Part shown: piece by piece, positions 1 to 7,343 of the stretch
Layout: each line of letters begins with the position of its first letter
How positions within the stretch are numbered: the first letter of the stretch is position 1
Assembly: GCA_017609625.1 (NCBI GenBank)
Contig: JAFCDN010000001.1
Coordinates: 1-64,000 of the forward strand
Length of the DNA: 64,000 bases
Source of the DNA: Candidatus Iainarchaeum sp.
GTDB taxonomy: Archaea > Iainarchaeota > Iainarchaeia > Iainarchaeales > 1-14-0-10-31-34
Reading direction: 5' to 3'
The notes under the pieces: model-generated
What the model was told of the DNA's origin: nothing
The model's database searches: none
What the model saw: only the letters and a program-made list of their open reading frames with translations
Translations under genes and position numbers: made by a program

Positions 1-386
1 TTTTTCAGGTTTAAAAATGGAAAAAAGTTTATTTAATATAGATTTTATCATAATTTTCAATACTATAATTACCCTAACTACTTTTAAATTTAACTATTTT
101 TACTTAATTTACAGGTAATTACTTATATTTTCAATATTTTTTCCTAGTAATTACTCGATGATTCCCTTTAAAACACCTGAATTCTTGCAATATTGAGTAT
201 AGAGAGGATAATGCTTAAATAAAGGGTTGTCTGAAAATTAGCAAAATTTAGTTGATTTTGAATAATTTGTTTTTAAGTGAGATTTGTTTTTTTTATTGTT
301 ATGAAAAAATTTTGTTTATGTGTTTAAAGTGAGAAGAACTTTTTAGTTTTTTTCAAAGAATAAGTTAATTTTTTTAAAAGTAATAG
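1..386. other. Gene-free AT-rich left edge
   Basis: I see no gene in this stretch. It is very AT-rich, with short stop-broken frames on both strands. The self-complementary octamer GTAATTAC occurs at 115-122 and again at 147-154. There is no regular spacing or repeated unit that would suggest a CRISPR array, and no tRNA-like T arm. It may hold the downstream region of the minus-strand tRNA gene that follows. Confidence 0.6.
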
Positions 387-461
387 TAGCGGGGAAAGGA
401 TTTGAACCTTTGACCTTCGGGTTATGAGCCCGACGGGCACTCCTGGCTGCCCCACCCCGCT
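387..461 (-). tRNA. Initiator tRNA-Met (CAT)
   Basis: Read on the minus strand this folds as a complete 75-nt tRNA. The acceptor stem AGCGGGG/CCCCGCT is perfect, the anticodon loop is CTCATAA (anticodon CAT), and the T loop is TTCAAAT. The A1:U72 pair and the GGG/CCC pairs in the anticodon stem are known marks of archaeal initiator tRNA, so this is called initiator and not elongator. It has no intron and no encoded CCA. It lies downstream of trm56 and tfe on the same strand. Confidence 0.95.
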
Positions 462-638
462 AGCTTAAATCTCATTTTATTGCTTTTTTAACCTTATTTT
501 CAATTTTCAATCTCGTTTTGGCCTTTTTATCTTTTTTAGTGTTTTTTCTAGCTTTTTTTTGCCTATTATTTTCTTTTTTGGTTATTTTTTGAGCTATTTT
601 TTGTTTTCTTTTTTTGTCCAAGTTTTTGTGTTTTTTTG

Positions 639-1166
639 CTACTTTGAGAGCCTCTTTAATACTCCTTCTACTAATATCATTTGTTTTTTGATGTCTTTTA
701 TTCTTTTTTTGTTATTTGCAAGTTCTAGTGTTTTTCCGCATTTTGGGCATCTGAATTGATATTCTGCTGCAATCTCAAATGGAATGCTGTCACACAGTTT
801 TTTGCAGCTAAAAAAGACATAATCTTTTTCAAAATCCAGTTTTTTTTCAAGTTTTTTGATTTCTTCACTTTGTTCTTCTATTATAAGCTCTGCAATCCTT
901 TTTTCTTTTATTTCCCAAGTATAGGAATACCATCCGGTTTTTTGGTTCTTTTTTTTGTCATAGCAGGCAATGCCTCTATAATGAAGTCTGTTAAGGATTG
1001 CTCTTACTTCAGTTATTTTTAGTTTAGCTCCTTTTGCAATCTCTTCGTCTGTAAGTTTTTTCTTTTTGTTTTTGCATGCTTTTATTAGTGGAATTGCATC
1101 ATTGCCGCCAACTTTTTCTACAAAGTTTTTTGTAAGTTCATGCGACATTATGTCTTTTTTTGTCAT
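639..1166 (-). CDS. tfe: Transcription initiation factor TFE (TFIIE alpha)
   Basis: This 175-aa protein matches archaeal TFE, which joins the TBP-TFB-RNA polymerase complex and helps open promoters. An N-terminal winged helix (about residues 9-85) is followed by a charged helix (90-115) and a zinc ribbon with cysteines at 121, 125, 140 and 143. The first knuckle is CxxxC and not the usual CxxC, which is odd. ATG at 1148 is a possible alternative start (MSHEL). The gene lies 30 nt downstream of trm56 and the two probably share a transcript. A lysine-rich open frame continues in the -1 frame past the stop (see findings). Confidence 0.88.
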   Translation of the reverse strand: MTKKDIMSHELTKNFVEKVGGNDAIPLIKACKNKKKKLTDEEIAKGAKLKITEVRAILNRLHYRGIACYDKKKNQKTGWYSYTWEIKEKRIAELIIEEQSEEIKKLEKKLDFEKDYVFFSCKKLCDSIPFEIAAEYQFRCPKCGKTLELANNKKRIKDIKKQMILVEGVLKRLSK

Positions 1167-1196
1167 ATAATTTCCTTCTGCAAATGATAATTTAAA

Positions 1197-1739
1197 CTAA
1201 TCTGCTTTTTTCTTTTTATTTTCTGTTTTTTTTCCTTTTTTTTGGGGAATTATTTTTATTTTTGCTTTTGAAAACTTTTTAGTTAACTCTTTTCCCCCGA
1301 AAATTTCGTGTAGGGTTATTGCAAGAGAAGCAATCTCAGAATGTGGCTGGGTTCCGACAGAAATATTGTAATCGCTTTCTGAATAAATCCAAGCAGGCAC
1401 TTTTTCTGCTCCCGCCACCAAACAAATTTTCTTTTTGCCCCTTAATTCTTTAATTTTTTTTTCTAATTTTTCCCCGTACATTGTTAGATGCACAATTGTA
1501 AACTCTTCCTTTTTCTTTTTTTCAACTTCTTTTTTTAGGTTAGATGAAAATTTTATTTTAAAGTTTCCGCCCCAAGAAGAAGCCACATTTTTTACTGTTT
1601 TTTCTATTGATTTGTCTTCTTCTCCTGTGACAATTATTTTTTCTGCACCAAATGCTCTTGCAACCAAAGCGCAGTGGGTTGTAACGCGGACATCTCTTAT
1701 TATTCTGTGACCAATGCGCAAAACTTCTACTTTTACCAT
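1197..1739 (-). CDS. trm56: tRNA cytidine(56)-2'-O-methyltransferase (aTrm56)
   Basis: This 180-aa protein has the N-terminal block of aTrm56 (VEVLRIGHR, then THCALVARAFGA), a SPOUT-class enzyme that uses SAM to methylate the ribose of C56 in the T loop of archaeal tRNA. The trefoil-knot region with the SAM-binding loops lies at about 108-148 (VAGAEKVP, SVGTQPHSE). The last 30 residues are a lysine-rich tail. It is divergent from serS across about 50 bp and probably co-transcribed with tfe, so two tRNA-related genes and a transcription factor sit together. Family assignment is firm; activity is inferred from it. Confidence 0.9.
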   Translation of the reverse strand: MVKVEVLRIGHRIIRDVRVTTHCALVARAFGAEKIIVTGEEDKSIEKTVKNVASSWGGNFKIKFSSNLKKEVEKKKKEEFTIVHLTMYGEKLEKKIKELRGKKKICLVAGAEKVPAWIYSESDYNISVGTQPHSEIASLAITLHEIFGGKELTKKFSKAKIKIIPQKKGKKTENKKKKAD

Positions 1740-1791
1740 ATATTATTTTATTGCTTGCTTCTTATTTTTATATTATCTTTTAGGGATAGAT
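1740..1791. promoter_or_regulatory. Divergent trm56/serS promoter region
   Basis: Only 52 bp separate the start codons of trm56 (minus) and serS (plus). The stretch is almost pure A/T and contains TATA-like runs (TTTTATATT), so it must hold both promoters if these are the transcript starts. I cannot place the TSS exactly. Confidence 0.45.
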
Positions 1792-3078
1792 ATGATAGAT
1801 ATAAAACTAATTAGAGAAAACCCCTCTCAAGTGAGAAAAAACCTTGAAAGACGGCAGGTTAAAGAATACCTTGAATTGTTTGACAAGCTTGTTAAAATAG
1901 ATAAGGAAATGCTTGTTCTCTTGAAAGAAACAGAAGAATTAAGATATAAAAGAAACCAGGTTACAATAGAAATTCAAAAAATTATTTCAGAGAAAAAGGA
2001 CGCTTCAAAGAAACTGAAAGAAGCAAAAGAAATTCCTGTAAAAATAAAAGAAAAAGAACAGAAGTTAAATGCTCTAAAAAAAGAATGCAAGGCCCTGCTT
2101 TATAAGATCCCAAACCTGCTTGATAAAAGTGTTCCGTTTGGAAAAGACGAAACAGAAAATAAGGAAATAAGAAAAGAAGGAAAAATCCCTTTATTCAGTT
2201 TTGAGTTAAAACATCATGGGAAATTAGCTGTAGAATTAGGCGGAGCAGATTTTGAAAGAGCAGTAAAAATTTCTGGAAACGGATTTTATTTTTTAAAAGG
2301 AGATTTGGCGTTACTTGAATGTGCACTAAAAAAATTTGCAGTAGAAATTCTTACAAAAAAAGGTTTTGTTCCTGTTTATCCTCCTATGCTTATGAGAAGA
2401 AAACCTTATTCTTGTGTAACAGATTTAAATGATTTTGAAAATGTGATGTATAAAATAGAAAATGAAGATCTCTATTTGATTGCAACTTCAGAGCACCCTC
2501 TTGTTTCAATGCATATGGATGAAACATTGGAGGAAAAAGAACTTCCATTAAGGTATGCAGGATGTTCTGTGTGTTTTAGAAAAGAAATAGGAAAACACGG
2601 TTTGGATGAAAGAGGTTTGTTCAGAGTTCATCAATTTGATAAAATAGAGCAGGTTGTTTTCTGTAAGCCGGAAGATTCAGAAAAACAGCATGAAGAATTG
2701 TTAATGAATTCAGAAGACTTGTTAAAACTTTTAGAAATTCCTTACCGCGTGGTTAGTGTGTGCACTGGAGACATTGGAATTGTTGCATCAAAAAAGTATG
2801 ATGTTGAAGGATACTCCCCAAGAGAAAAAAAATACATTGAAATAATGTCTTGCTCTAACTGCGCTGACTATCAAGCAAGAAGATTAAAAATAAAATATTC
2901 TAATGGGAAAGAAAAAAGATTAGTGCACACTTTAAACAACACAATGGTTGCTACTGCAAGAACCCTGCGGCTTATTTTAGAAAACTTTCAGACAAAAGAA
3001 GGCACAGTAAAAGTCCCTAAAGTACTGCAACCTTATATGAATGGATTAAAAGAAATAAAACCAAAAAAGAAGGTTTAA
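1792..3078 (+). CDS. serS: Seryl-tRNA synthetase
   Basis: This 428-aa class IIa synthetase charges tRNA-Ser. A long N-terminal coiled-coil tRNA-binding arm (about 27-100) precedes the catalytic domain, with motif 2 near residues 260-282 (CFRKEIGKHG, then GLFRVHQFDK) and motif 3 near 379-395 (NNTMVATARTLR). It is the common bacterial/eukaryal type and not the rare methanogen type. I use ATG 1792 (MIDIKLIREN), which matches the family start. An in-frame start at 1714 would add 26 hydrophobic residues and overlap the trm56 coding region, so I reject it. Confidence 0.95.
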   Translation: MIDIKLIRENPSQVRKNLERRQVKEYLELFDKLVKIDKEMLVLLKETEELRYKRNQVTIEIQKIISEKKDASKKLKEAKEIPVKIKEKEQKLNALKKECKALLYKIPNLLDKSVPFGKDETENKEIRKEGKIPLFSFELKHHGKLAVELGGADFERAVKISGNGFYFLKGDLALLECALKKFAVEILTKKGFVPVYPPMLMRRKPYSCVTDLNDFENVMYKIENEDLYLIATSEHPLVSMHMDETLEEKELPLRYAGCSVCFRKEIGKHGLDERGLFRVHQFDKIEQVVFCKPEDSEKQHEELLMNSEDLLKLLEIPYRVVSVCTGDIGIVASKKYDVEGYSPREKKYIEIMSCSNCADYQARRLKIKYSNGKEKRLVHTLNNTMVATARTLRLILENFQTKEGTVKVPKVLQPYMNGLKEIKPKKKV

Positions 3079-3108
3079 ATAACTTTTTTCGCCCAAATTC
3101 ATAACTGC

Positions 3109-3175
3109 TTCTCTATCCTTTCTTTCTTTTCCAAAAGAAAGAAAGTGTAAGTTAGCCAAAGAAAGAAAAGGAAAT
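3109..3175 (-). repeat. REP-like palindromic element, copy 1
   Basis: A perfect 13-bp inverted repeat at 3118-3145 (CTTTCTTTCTTTT, CC loop, complement) is flanked by a segment whose reverse complement carries AACTTACACTTTCTTT. The same arrangement, inverted in orientation, occurs at 43900-43965 after another gene. It sits 3' of serS and could act as a terminator or be a small non-autonomous repeat. Confidence 0.55.
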
Positions 3176-3191
3176 GCAGTTAAAGTTTTTG

Positions 3192-3218
3192 ATACAACTT
3201 TTTCCTAAAAAGTTGTAT
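3192..3218. repeat. 12-bp perfect palindrome upstream of tRNA-Lys
   Basis: ATACAACTTTTT and its complement flank a CCT loop, ending one base before the 5' end of tRNA-Lys(TTT). It occupies the place where a TATA box would be expected. It belongs to the AACYTTTT/AAAARGTT family described in the findings. Confidence 0.7.
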
Positions 3219-3219
3219 T

Positions 3220-3292
3220 GGGTCCGTAGCTCAGTCGGTAGAGCACCGGCCTTTTAAGCCGGGTGTCGAGGGTTCGAGTCCCTTCGGACTCG
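3220..3292 (+). tRNA. tRNA-Lys (TTT)
   Basis: Complete 73-nt cloverleaf: acceptor GGGTCCG/CGGACTC (one G:U pair), D stem GCTC/GAGC, anticodon stem CCGGC/GCCGG with loop CTTTTAA (anticodon TTT), T loop TTCGAGT, discriminator G. No intron. It is followed 120 nt downstream by a second tRNA-Lys with a very similar body, which suggests tandem duplication and divergence. Confidence 0.95.
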
Positions 3293-3326
3293 TTTCGCGG
3301 TTTCGTCCGTGAATAACGAGAAATGT

Positions 3327-3351
3327 CAAGCCATTGCTTTGCAATGGCTTG
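3327..3351 (+). terminator. 11-bp hairpin after tRNA-Lys(TTT)
   Basis: CAAGCCATTGC and its exact complement enclose a TTT loop. The position, 35 nt past the tRNA, fits a 3' processing or termination structure, but archaeal termination does not need a hairpin, so its role is uncertain. No strong T run follows directly. Confidence 0.45.
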
Positions 3352-3393
3352 TTAATTTTCACTTCTTCTTTCTTAAAAGTTTTGCAGTTTAAT

Positions 3394-3400
3394 TTTTAAA
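3394..3400 (+). promoter_or_regulatory. TATA-like box for tRNA-Lys(CTT)
   Basis: TTTTAAA lies about 16-19 nt upstream of the mature 5' end of tRNA-Lys(CTT), within a T-rich tract beginning near 3388. This is close to the archaeal TATA spacing if the leader is very short. Confidence 0.4.
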
Positions 3401-3412
3401 GCACAAATAAAT

Positions 3413-3485
3413 GGGCCCGTAGCTCAGTCGGTAGAGCACATGGCTCTTAACCATGGGGTCGGGGGTTCGAATCCCTTCGGGCTCG
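3413..3485 (+). tRNA. tRNA-Lys (CTT)
   Basis: Complete 73-nt cloverleaf: acceptor GGGCCCG/CGGGCTC with one G:U pair, anticodon stem CATGG/CCATG with loop CTCTTAA (anticodon CTT), T loop TTCGAAT, discriminator G. No intron. With the neighbouring TTT isoacceptor it covers both lysine codons. A palindrome of the AACTTTT family (3487-3505) follows at once, then a hairpin with a T run near 3559-3589. Confidence 0.95.
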
Positions 3486-3558
3486 TAAACTTTTAAGAAA
3501 AGTTTAAGCAAAATGCGCGGGACAAGCCCGTGCTGTTTCGCTGTTTAAGCACGAGACA

Positions 3559-3589
3559 CTATCTTTGCTTTGCTTGATAGGGCTTTTTT
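3559..3589 (+). terminator. Possible terminator after tRNA-Lys(CTT)
   Basis: CTATC/GATAG (3559-3563/3576-3580) is followed by GGC and a run of six T. A second small hairpin GTGCT/AGCAC lies just upstream at 3530-3552. Together they look like the end of the tRNA-Lys transcript and separate it from the endonuclease gene. Confidence 0.4.
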
Positions 3590-3644
3590 CAGAGGCAGTT
3601 AGGTTTGGTTTTTGTTTAAAAACAAAAAAAAACAATGTTTGTTA

Positions 3645-4385
3645 ATGCTGCCTTTAGTAACTTATTCTGATTTAGCTAAGACTTATCCAAAGAATAATAA
3701 GCTGAAATTTGATAACAGAGTGAACTCTTGGTTACCTTTATTTCCTTCTCCTGTTTTAGCAGGAATTGTTGCGGATTTGATGGCAGATGGCAACCTTTAA
3801 GGCCCTCCCAAATGGAGGTTTGACTATTGTTCAAAACACTCTAAAGAATTGAACAGATTTGGAAACACAGTTTTTTCTGTATTTGGTTTAAAAGGAACAA
3901 TTCGCCCCGGCACAACTAATAAATACAACACTAAAAATTATGGTGTAAACTGCAGGCCTCTTGCAAAAACTTTGTTTTTGATAGGTGTTCCTTATGGAAA
4001 TAAAGTATTGAAAAAATATTTAATCCCTAATTGGATTTTAAATGATAAAGATTGTTTTAGATTTTTTATTAGAAGATATTTTGATTGTGAACGTTCTATT
4101 GATTTAAAGAAAAAGTCCCTATCAGTTGAGGTTCACAAATCAACAGAACTAATTGAAAACTCATTTGTTTTTCTTAATCAGTTTAAGCAGGGACTTCTCA
4201 AGCATTTTGATATAAAAACTATTAATCCATTTAAATTGTCTTTGAAAGTGAAAAGAAAGTCAGGAGCGACAGTACAAGCCACAAGAATAAAAATCACAAG
4301 AAGAGAAAACATGGAAAAATTTTGTGCCGAAATAGGTTTTAACAGCAAGCTTAAAATGGAAAAGCTAAAATCAACCATATCTTAA
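3645..4385 (+). pseudogene. LAGLIDADG homing endonuclease, interrupted by an in-frame TAA
   Basis: Translation of this frame gives a LAGLIDADG-family DNA endonuclease: the first motif LAGIVADLMADGNL ends at a TAA codon (3798-3800), and the same frame then continues with GPPKWRFDYCSKH, the normal continuation in this family. A glutamine codon (CAA) turned into TAA by one C-to-T change would explain it. The second motif region (FIRRYFDCERSI) keeps an acidic residue but has lost its glycines. About 247 codons in all. It sits between tRNA-Lys(CTT) and the intron-bearing tRNA-Phe, but not inside the intron I can define. It may be a decaying selfish gene or a sequencing error. Confidence 0.8.
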
Positions 4386-4388
4386 AAA
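4381..4388 (+). promoter_or_regulatory. TATA-like box for tRNA-Phe
   Basis: CTTAAAAA lies about 37-44 nt upstream of the first tRNA-Phe exon at 4425. This allows a leader of roughly 10-15 nt. It overlaps the stop codon of the endonuclease gene. Confidence 0.35.
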
Positions 4389-4424
4389 ACTTTCTTCCAC
4401 CTAATTTTATGAGGTTGAGTCCCT

Positions 4425-4543
4425 GGGAATTCTTCTAAGATTATTATTCATTATTGTTTTGGTTGAACCAGTGCGGTAGCTCAGCCTGGGAGAGCACACG
4501 GTTGAAGACCGTGGTGTCGTGGGTCCAAATCCCACCCGTCCCA
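4425..4543 (+). tRNA. tRNA-Phe (GAA) with intron in the acceptor stem
   Basis: The 3' part (4474-4543) is a clear tRNA-Phe body: D stem GCTC/GAGC, anticodon stem CACGG/CCGTG with loop TTGAAGA (anticodon GAA), T stem GTGGG/CCCAC, 3' acceptor strand CCGTCCC and discriminator A. The bases directly upstream (AGTGCGG) mismatch at 1:72 and 3:70. Joining exon GGGA (4425-4428) to CGG (4474 on) restores GGGACGG, a perfect seven-pair stem. The mature tRNA would be 74 nt, with the 45-nt intron lying between nucleotides 4 and 5. The T loop is TCCAAAT, with C at position 55. Confidence 0.85.
4429..4473 (+). other. 45-nt tRNA-Phe intron with bulge-helix-bulge splice sites
   Basis: CTGG (4424-4427, flanking and exon bases) pairs with CCAG (4468-4471) to form the four-pair central helix. 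Three-nt bulges GAA (4427-4429) and TGC (4472-4474) lie on the two strands, cut after their second base. TTC/GAA (3 bp) and CC/GG (2 bp) extend the outer helices. Exact helix boundaries could shift by one base, but the GGGA/CGG exon junction is fixed by the acceptor stem. This is the known substrate shape of the archaeal tRNA splicing endonuclease. Confidence 0.75.
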
Positions 4544-4607
4544 TTTTTTTCTTTTTAAACATCCTTAGCGTTTTTTAAATTCTTCTCAACTTATTTTGAA
4601 AGGTTTT

Positions 4608-5894
4608 ATGAATTCAACCTTAATTATTGGCTCGCAGTTCGGCGACGAAGGAAAAGGAAAAATCGTTGACTGTTTGGCAGAGAAATCTGACTGTGTTGTA
4701 AGGTTCCAGGGAGCAAACAATGCAGGCCACACTGTAGTGGTTGACGGAGAAAAATTCAAACTACACCTGCTTCCTTCAGGCGTAGTAAGAAAAAAACGTT
4801 CTTTGATTGGAACTGGGGTTTGTATTGACCCAAGAGTATTAAAAAAAGAAATTGACGGGTTAAAAGAAAAAGGAATTGAAGTCAATCTTGGAATTGATCC
4901 AAGAAGCCAGATAATAATGCCCTGGCATAATGTGATTGATGTAGGAAAAGAAGAAGCACTAAAAGAAAAAAACATTGGAACCACAAGAAGAGGAGTTGGC
5001 CCGTGCTATGCTGACAGAGCTTCAAGAATTGGAATCCGTTTTGATGATTTAGTTGATGAAAACCGGTTCAAAGAAAAACTTGCATTCAATTATTCTTACT
5101 ATAAAAACATCTGTGAAAACATTTTAGGAAAAACAATAGAATTTACAGAAGAAGAAGTTTTTCAAGAATACTTTGCTTTAGGAAAAGAATTCAAAAACAT
5201 GCTTACAGATGTTTCAATTGAAGTAAATCAATTATTAGACAAAAAAAAGAAAGTATTGTTTGAAGGGGCACAGGGAACTTTATTAGACAATGATTTTGGC
5301 ACTTATCCTTTTGTTACTTCTTCTCACCCGATTTCTGGTGCGGCAACAGTTGGGGTGGGGATGTCTCCAAAAAGACTGGAAAGAATTATTGGAATAGTTA
5401 AAGCTTATACTACTAGAGTTGGTTCAGGTCCTTTTCCCACAGAACTGCATGAAAAAGAAGCAGATTTTTTAAGGAATGCAGGCAATGAATTTGGAACAAC
5501 AACCGGCAGAGCTAGAAGAGTAGGCTGGCTTGATTTGCCAATGCTTAGAATGGCCCAAAGATTAAATGGTTTTACTGAATTAGGGCTAACAAAATTAGAT
5601 GTTTTAAGTGGAATAAAAGAATTAAAAATAGCAGATTCTTACACTTTAGAAGGAAAAAAAGTTTTAGAATTTCCTTATGCAAACCATTTGGTTCAAAAAT
5701 GCAAGCCAAACTACAAAGAATTTGATGGCTTTACTTTAGAAGACAAAGAGAGAGATGAACTCAGAAAAAATGGTTTTGGCGCATTAGACGAAAACGCAAA
5801 AAAATACATTTCTTTTATTGAAAAACAACTAAAAGTTCCAATAAAAACAGTTTCTTTTGGCGCAGAAAGAAAAGACACTTTAACAAGAGATTAA
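4608..5894 (+). CDS. purA: Adenylosuccinate synthetase
   Basis: PurA joins IMP and aspartate using GTP, the first of two steps from IMP to AMP. The N-terminal GDEGKGKIVD loop (about residues 12-21) with its catalytic Asp, the NNAGHTV block and a C-terminal GAERKDTL are all present. At 428 aa it is the full bacterial/eukaryal size and not the short (about 340 aa) form of some euryarchaea. ATG 4608 (MNSTLIIGSQ) is preferred over the in-frame TTG at 4596. A TTTAAAT box about 30 nt upstream suggests a nearly leaderless message. Its stop codon overlaps that of the convergent purB. Confidence 0.96.
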   Translation: MNSTLIIGSQFGDEGKGKIVDCLAEKSDCVVRFQGANNAGHTVVVDGEKFKLHLLPSGVVRKKRSLIGTGVCIDPRVLKKEIDGLKEKGIEVNLGIDPRSQIIMPWHNVIDVGKEEALKEKNIGTTRRGVGPCYADRASRIGIRFDDLVDENRFKEKLAFNYSYYKNICENILGKTIEFTEEEVFQEYFALGKEFKNMLTDVSIEVNQLLDKKKKVLFEGAQGTLLDNDFGTYPFVTSSHPISGAATVGVGMSPKRLERIIGIVKAYTTRVGSGPFPTELHEKEADFLRNAGNEFGTTTGRARRVGWLDLPMLRMAQRLNGFTELGLTKLDVLSGIKELKIADSYTLEGKKVLEFPYANHLVQKCKPNYKEFDGFTLEDKERDELRKNGFGALDENAKKYISFIEKQLKVPIKTVSFGAERKDTLTRD

Positions 5895-7228
5895 AATTTT
5901 GTTAATTCAACAGCCTTTCCTATATATGTTTCTGGCTTTAATTTTAAAAGCTTCTTTTTTTCTTTTTCACTCAAAGAACTTTTCTTAATAAATTCTCTCA
6001 GCATTTCCAGAGAAAGTTTTTTTCCTCTGGAAAAATCTTTCAATTTCTCATAAGCATTTTCATCTTTTTCTTTCCTCATCACAGTCTGAATTGCCTCAGT
6101 TAAAGTTTCAGGGTGTTTTTTTAAATCTTCAAGTATTTCTTTTCTGTCTGCATGGATTCTTTTCAGGCCTTTAATACACATTTTTATTCCTAAAATTGAA
6201 TGAGCAAAAGCTGTTCCATAATTTCTCTTGACTGTTGAATCTGAAAGGTCGCGCTGCATTCTGGACTTTTGCAAACGAGAACTCAAAAAATACAACAGAT
6301 TATTTGCTAGTAACAGATTCCCTTCGCTGTTTTCAAACTGTATTGGGTTGATTTTATGTGGCATTATAGAAGAACCGGTTTCTTTTCCGATCTTTTTCTG
6401 TAAAACATAATTTTTGCTTATATACATCCACAAATCAGTATCTAAATCAATCACAATATTATTGAGCAAAGCCATTTCATTTAAAATTCTTGAAATATTT
6501 TCATGAACAACAATTTGGGTTGTTAAACTCTTGTGTTCAAATCCAAAGCTTTCGACAAACTCTTTGCTTAATTTTATCCAATTTTTTTCTGGAAAAGCAA
6601 TCTGCATTGAGTTAAAATTTCCTGAAGCAGAATTCATTTTTCCAGGCAGTTTTAGTTTTTTCAGGTGCTCTAAACTTTCATTTATTCTAGAATAAAAAAC
6701 TGCAATTTCTTTTCCAAAAGTTGTGGGAGAAGCAGGCTGTCCGTGTGTGTGAGCAAGCATTGCAGTTTTCTTTTCTTTAGAGGCAATTTTCTTCAAACTT
6801 TTGAGCAACCCAGAACTCTCAGTTATGTATAAGTTAAGTCCTTTTTTTAGCTGAATTGAATTAGCTAAGTTATTTACATCTTCTGATGTCAGCCCAAAAT
6901 GTACAAAACTTTCAGCATTTTTCAATGAACTTTTTTCTATTTTTTTTCTTATAAAATATTCTACTGCTTTGACATCATGATTTGTTTTTCTTTCAATCTT
7001 TTTTATCTCTTCAAAGTCTTTTTCATTAAATTTTTCATAGAGTTTTTCAAGCAGTTTTTTTTCTTTTGAGCTAAACTTTTTAATAACTCCTTTTTTTGAT
7101 AAAAAAATCAGATACTTTGCTTCAACTTCTGTACGGAATTTTTGCATTGCATATTCAGAGAAAATTTCCTGCAGTTCAATCAGTTTATTTGAATATCTTC
7201 CGTCTATTGGGGAAACAGCTTTATTCAT
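5891..7228 (-). CDS. purB: Adenylosuccinate lyase
   Basis: This 445-aa member of the fumarase/aspartase superfamily releases fumarate from adenylosuccinate (and from SAICAR), so it completes the PurA reaction and also serves the main purine pathway. The N-terminus AVSPIDGRY matches the E. coli-like PurB subfamily. A His-containing block (AHTHGQPASPTTFGK) lies near residue 160, and the signature SSIMPHKINPIQFEN with the catalytic Ser lies near 286-300. The two opposed genes purA and purB share overlapping stop codons (TAA on each strand), leaving no room for separate terminators. Confidence 0.96.
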   Translation of the reverse strand: MNKAVSPIDGRYSNKLIELQEIFSEYAMQKFRTEVEAKYLIFLSKKGVIKKFSSKEKKLLEKLYEKFNEKDFEEIKKIERKTNHDVKAVEYFIRKKIEKSSLKNAESFVHFGLTSEDVNNLANSIQLKKGLNLYITESSGLLKSLKKIASKEKKTAMLAHTHGQPASPTTFGKEIAVFYSRINESLEHLKKLKLPGKMNSASGNFNSMQIAFPEKNWIKLSKEFVESFGFEHKSLTTQIVVHENISRILNEMALLNNIVIDLDTDLWMYISKNYVLQKKIGKETGSSIMPHKINPIQFENSEGNLLLANNLLYFLSSRLQKSRMQRDLSDSTVKRNYGTAFAHSILGIKMCIKGLKRIHADRKEILEDLKKHPETLTEAIQTVMRKEKDENAYEKLKDFSRGKKLSLEMLREFIKKSSLSEKEKKKLLKLKPETYIGKAVELTKF

Positions 7229-7288
7229 AAATAATTATGATTTGAATTGTTTTTATTGTTATTGTTTTTCCTTTTTCTAGGCGGATCA

Positions 7289-7296
7289 ATTTAAAT
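7289..7296 (+). promoter_or_regulatory. TATA-like box for purF
   Basis: ATTTAAAT, with a transcription start expected about 25 nt downstream (near 7320), would leave a short leader before the purF start at 7344. Confidence 0.45.
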
Positions 7297-7343
7297 TCTT
7301 TAACTCCCTCAATTATATTATCTCTCTTAGAATGGTTTTTTTT

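Noticed and set aside
1-386. Possible CRISPR array or leader at the left edge
   Set aside because: Only an 8-nt self-complementary word recurs; there are no regular repeats or spacers.
1714-1791. N-terminal hydrophobic extension of SerRS
   Set aside because: It would overlap the divergent trm56 coding region, is T-rich by composition, and relatives start at MIDIKLIREN.
3612-3800. A separate 62-aa gene ending at 3800
   Set aside because: It is the N-terminal part of the endonuclease; the same frame continues with family-typical sequence after one TAA.
4470-4543. Contiguous, intron-free tRNA-Phe
   Set aside because: The acceptor stem would have mismatches at 1:72 and 3:70, while exon GGGA 45 nt upstream gives a perfect stem and a bulge-helix-bulge.
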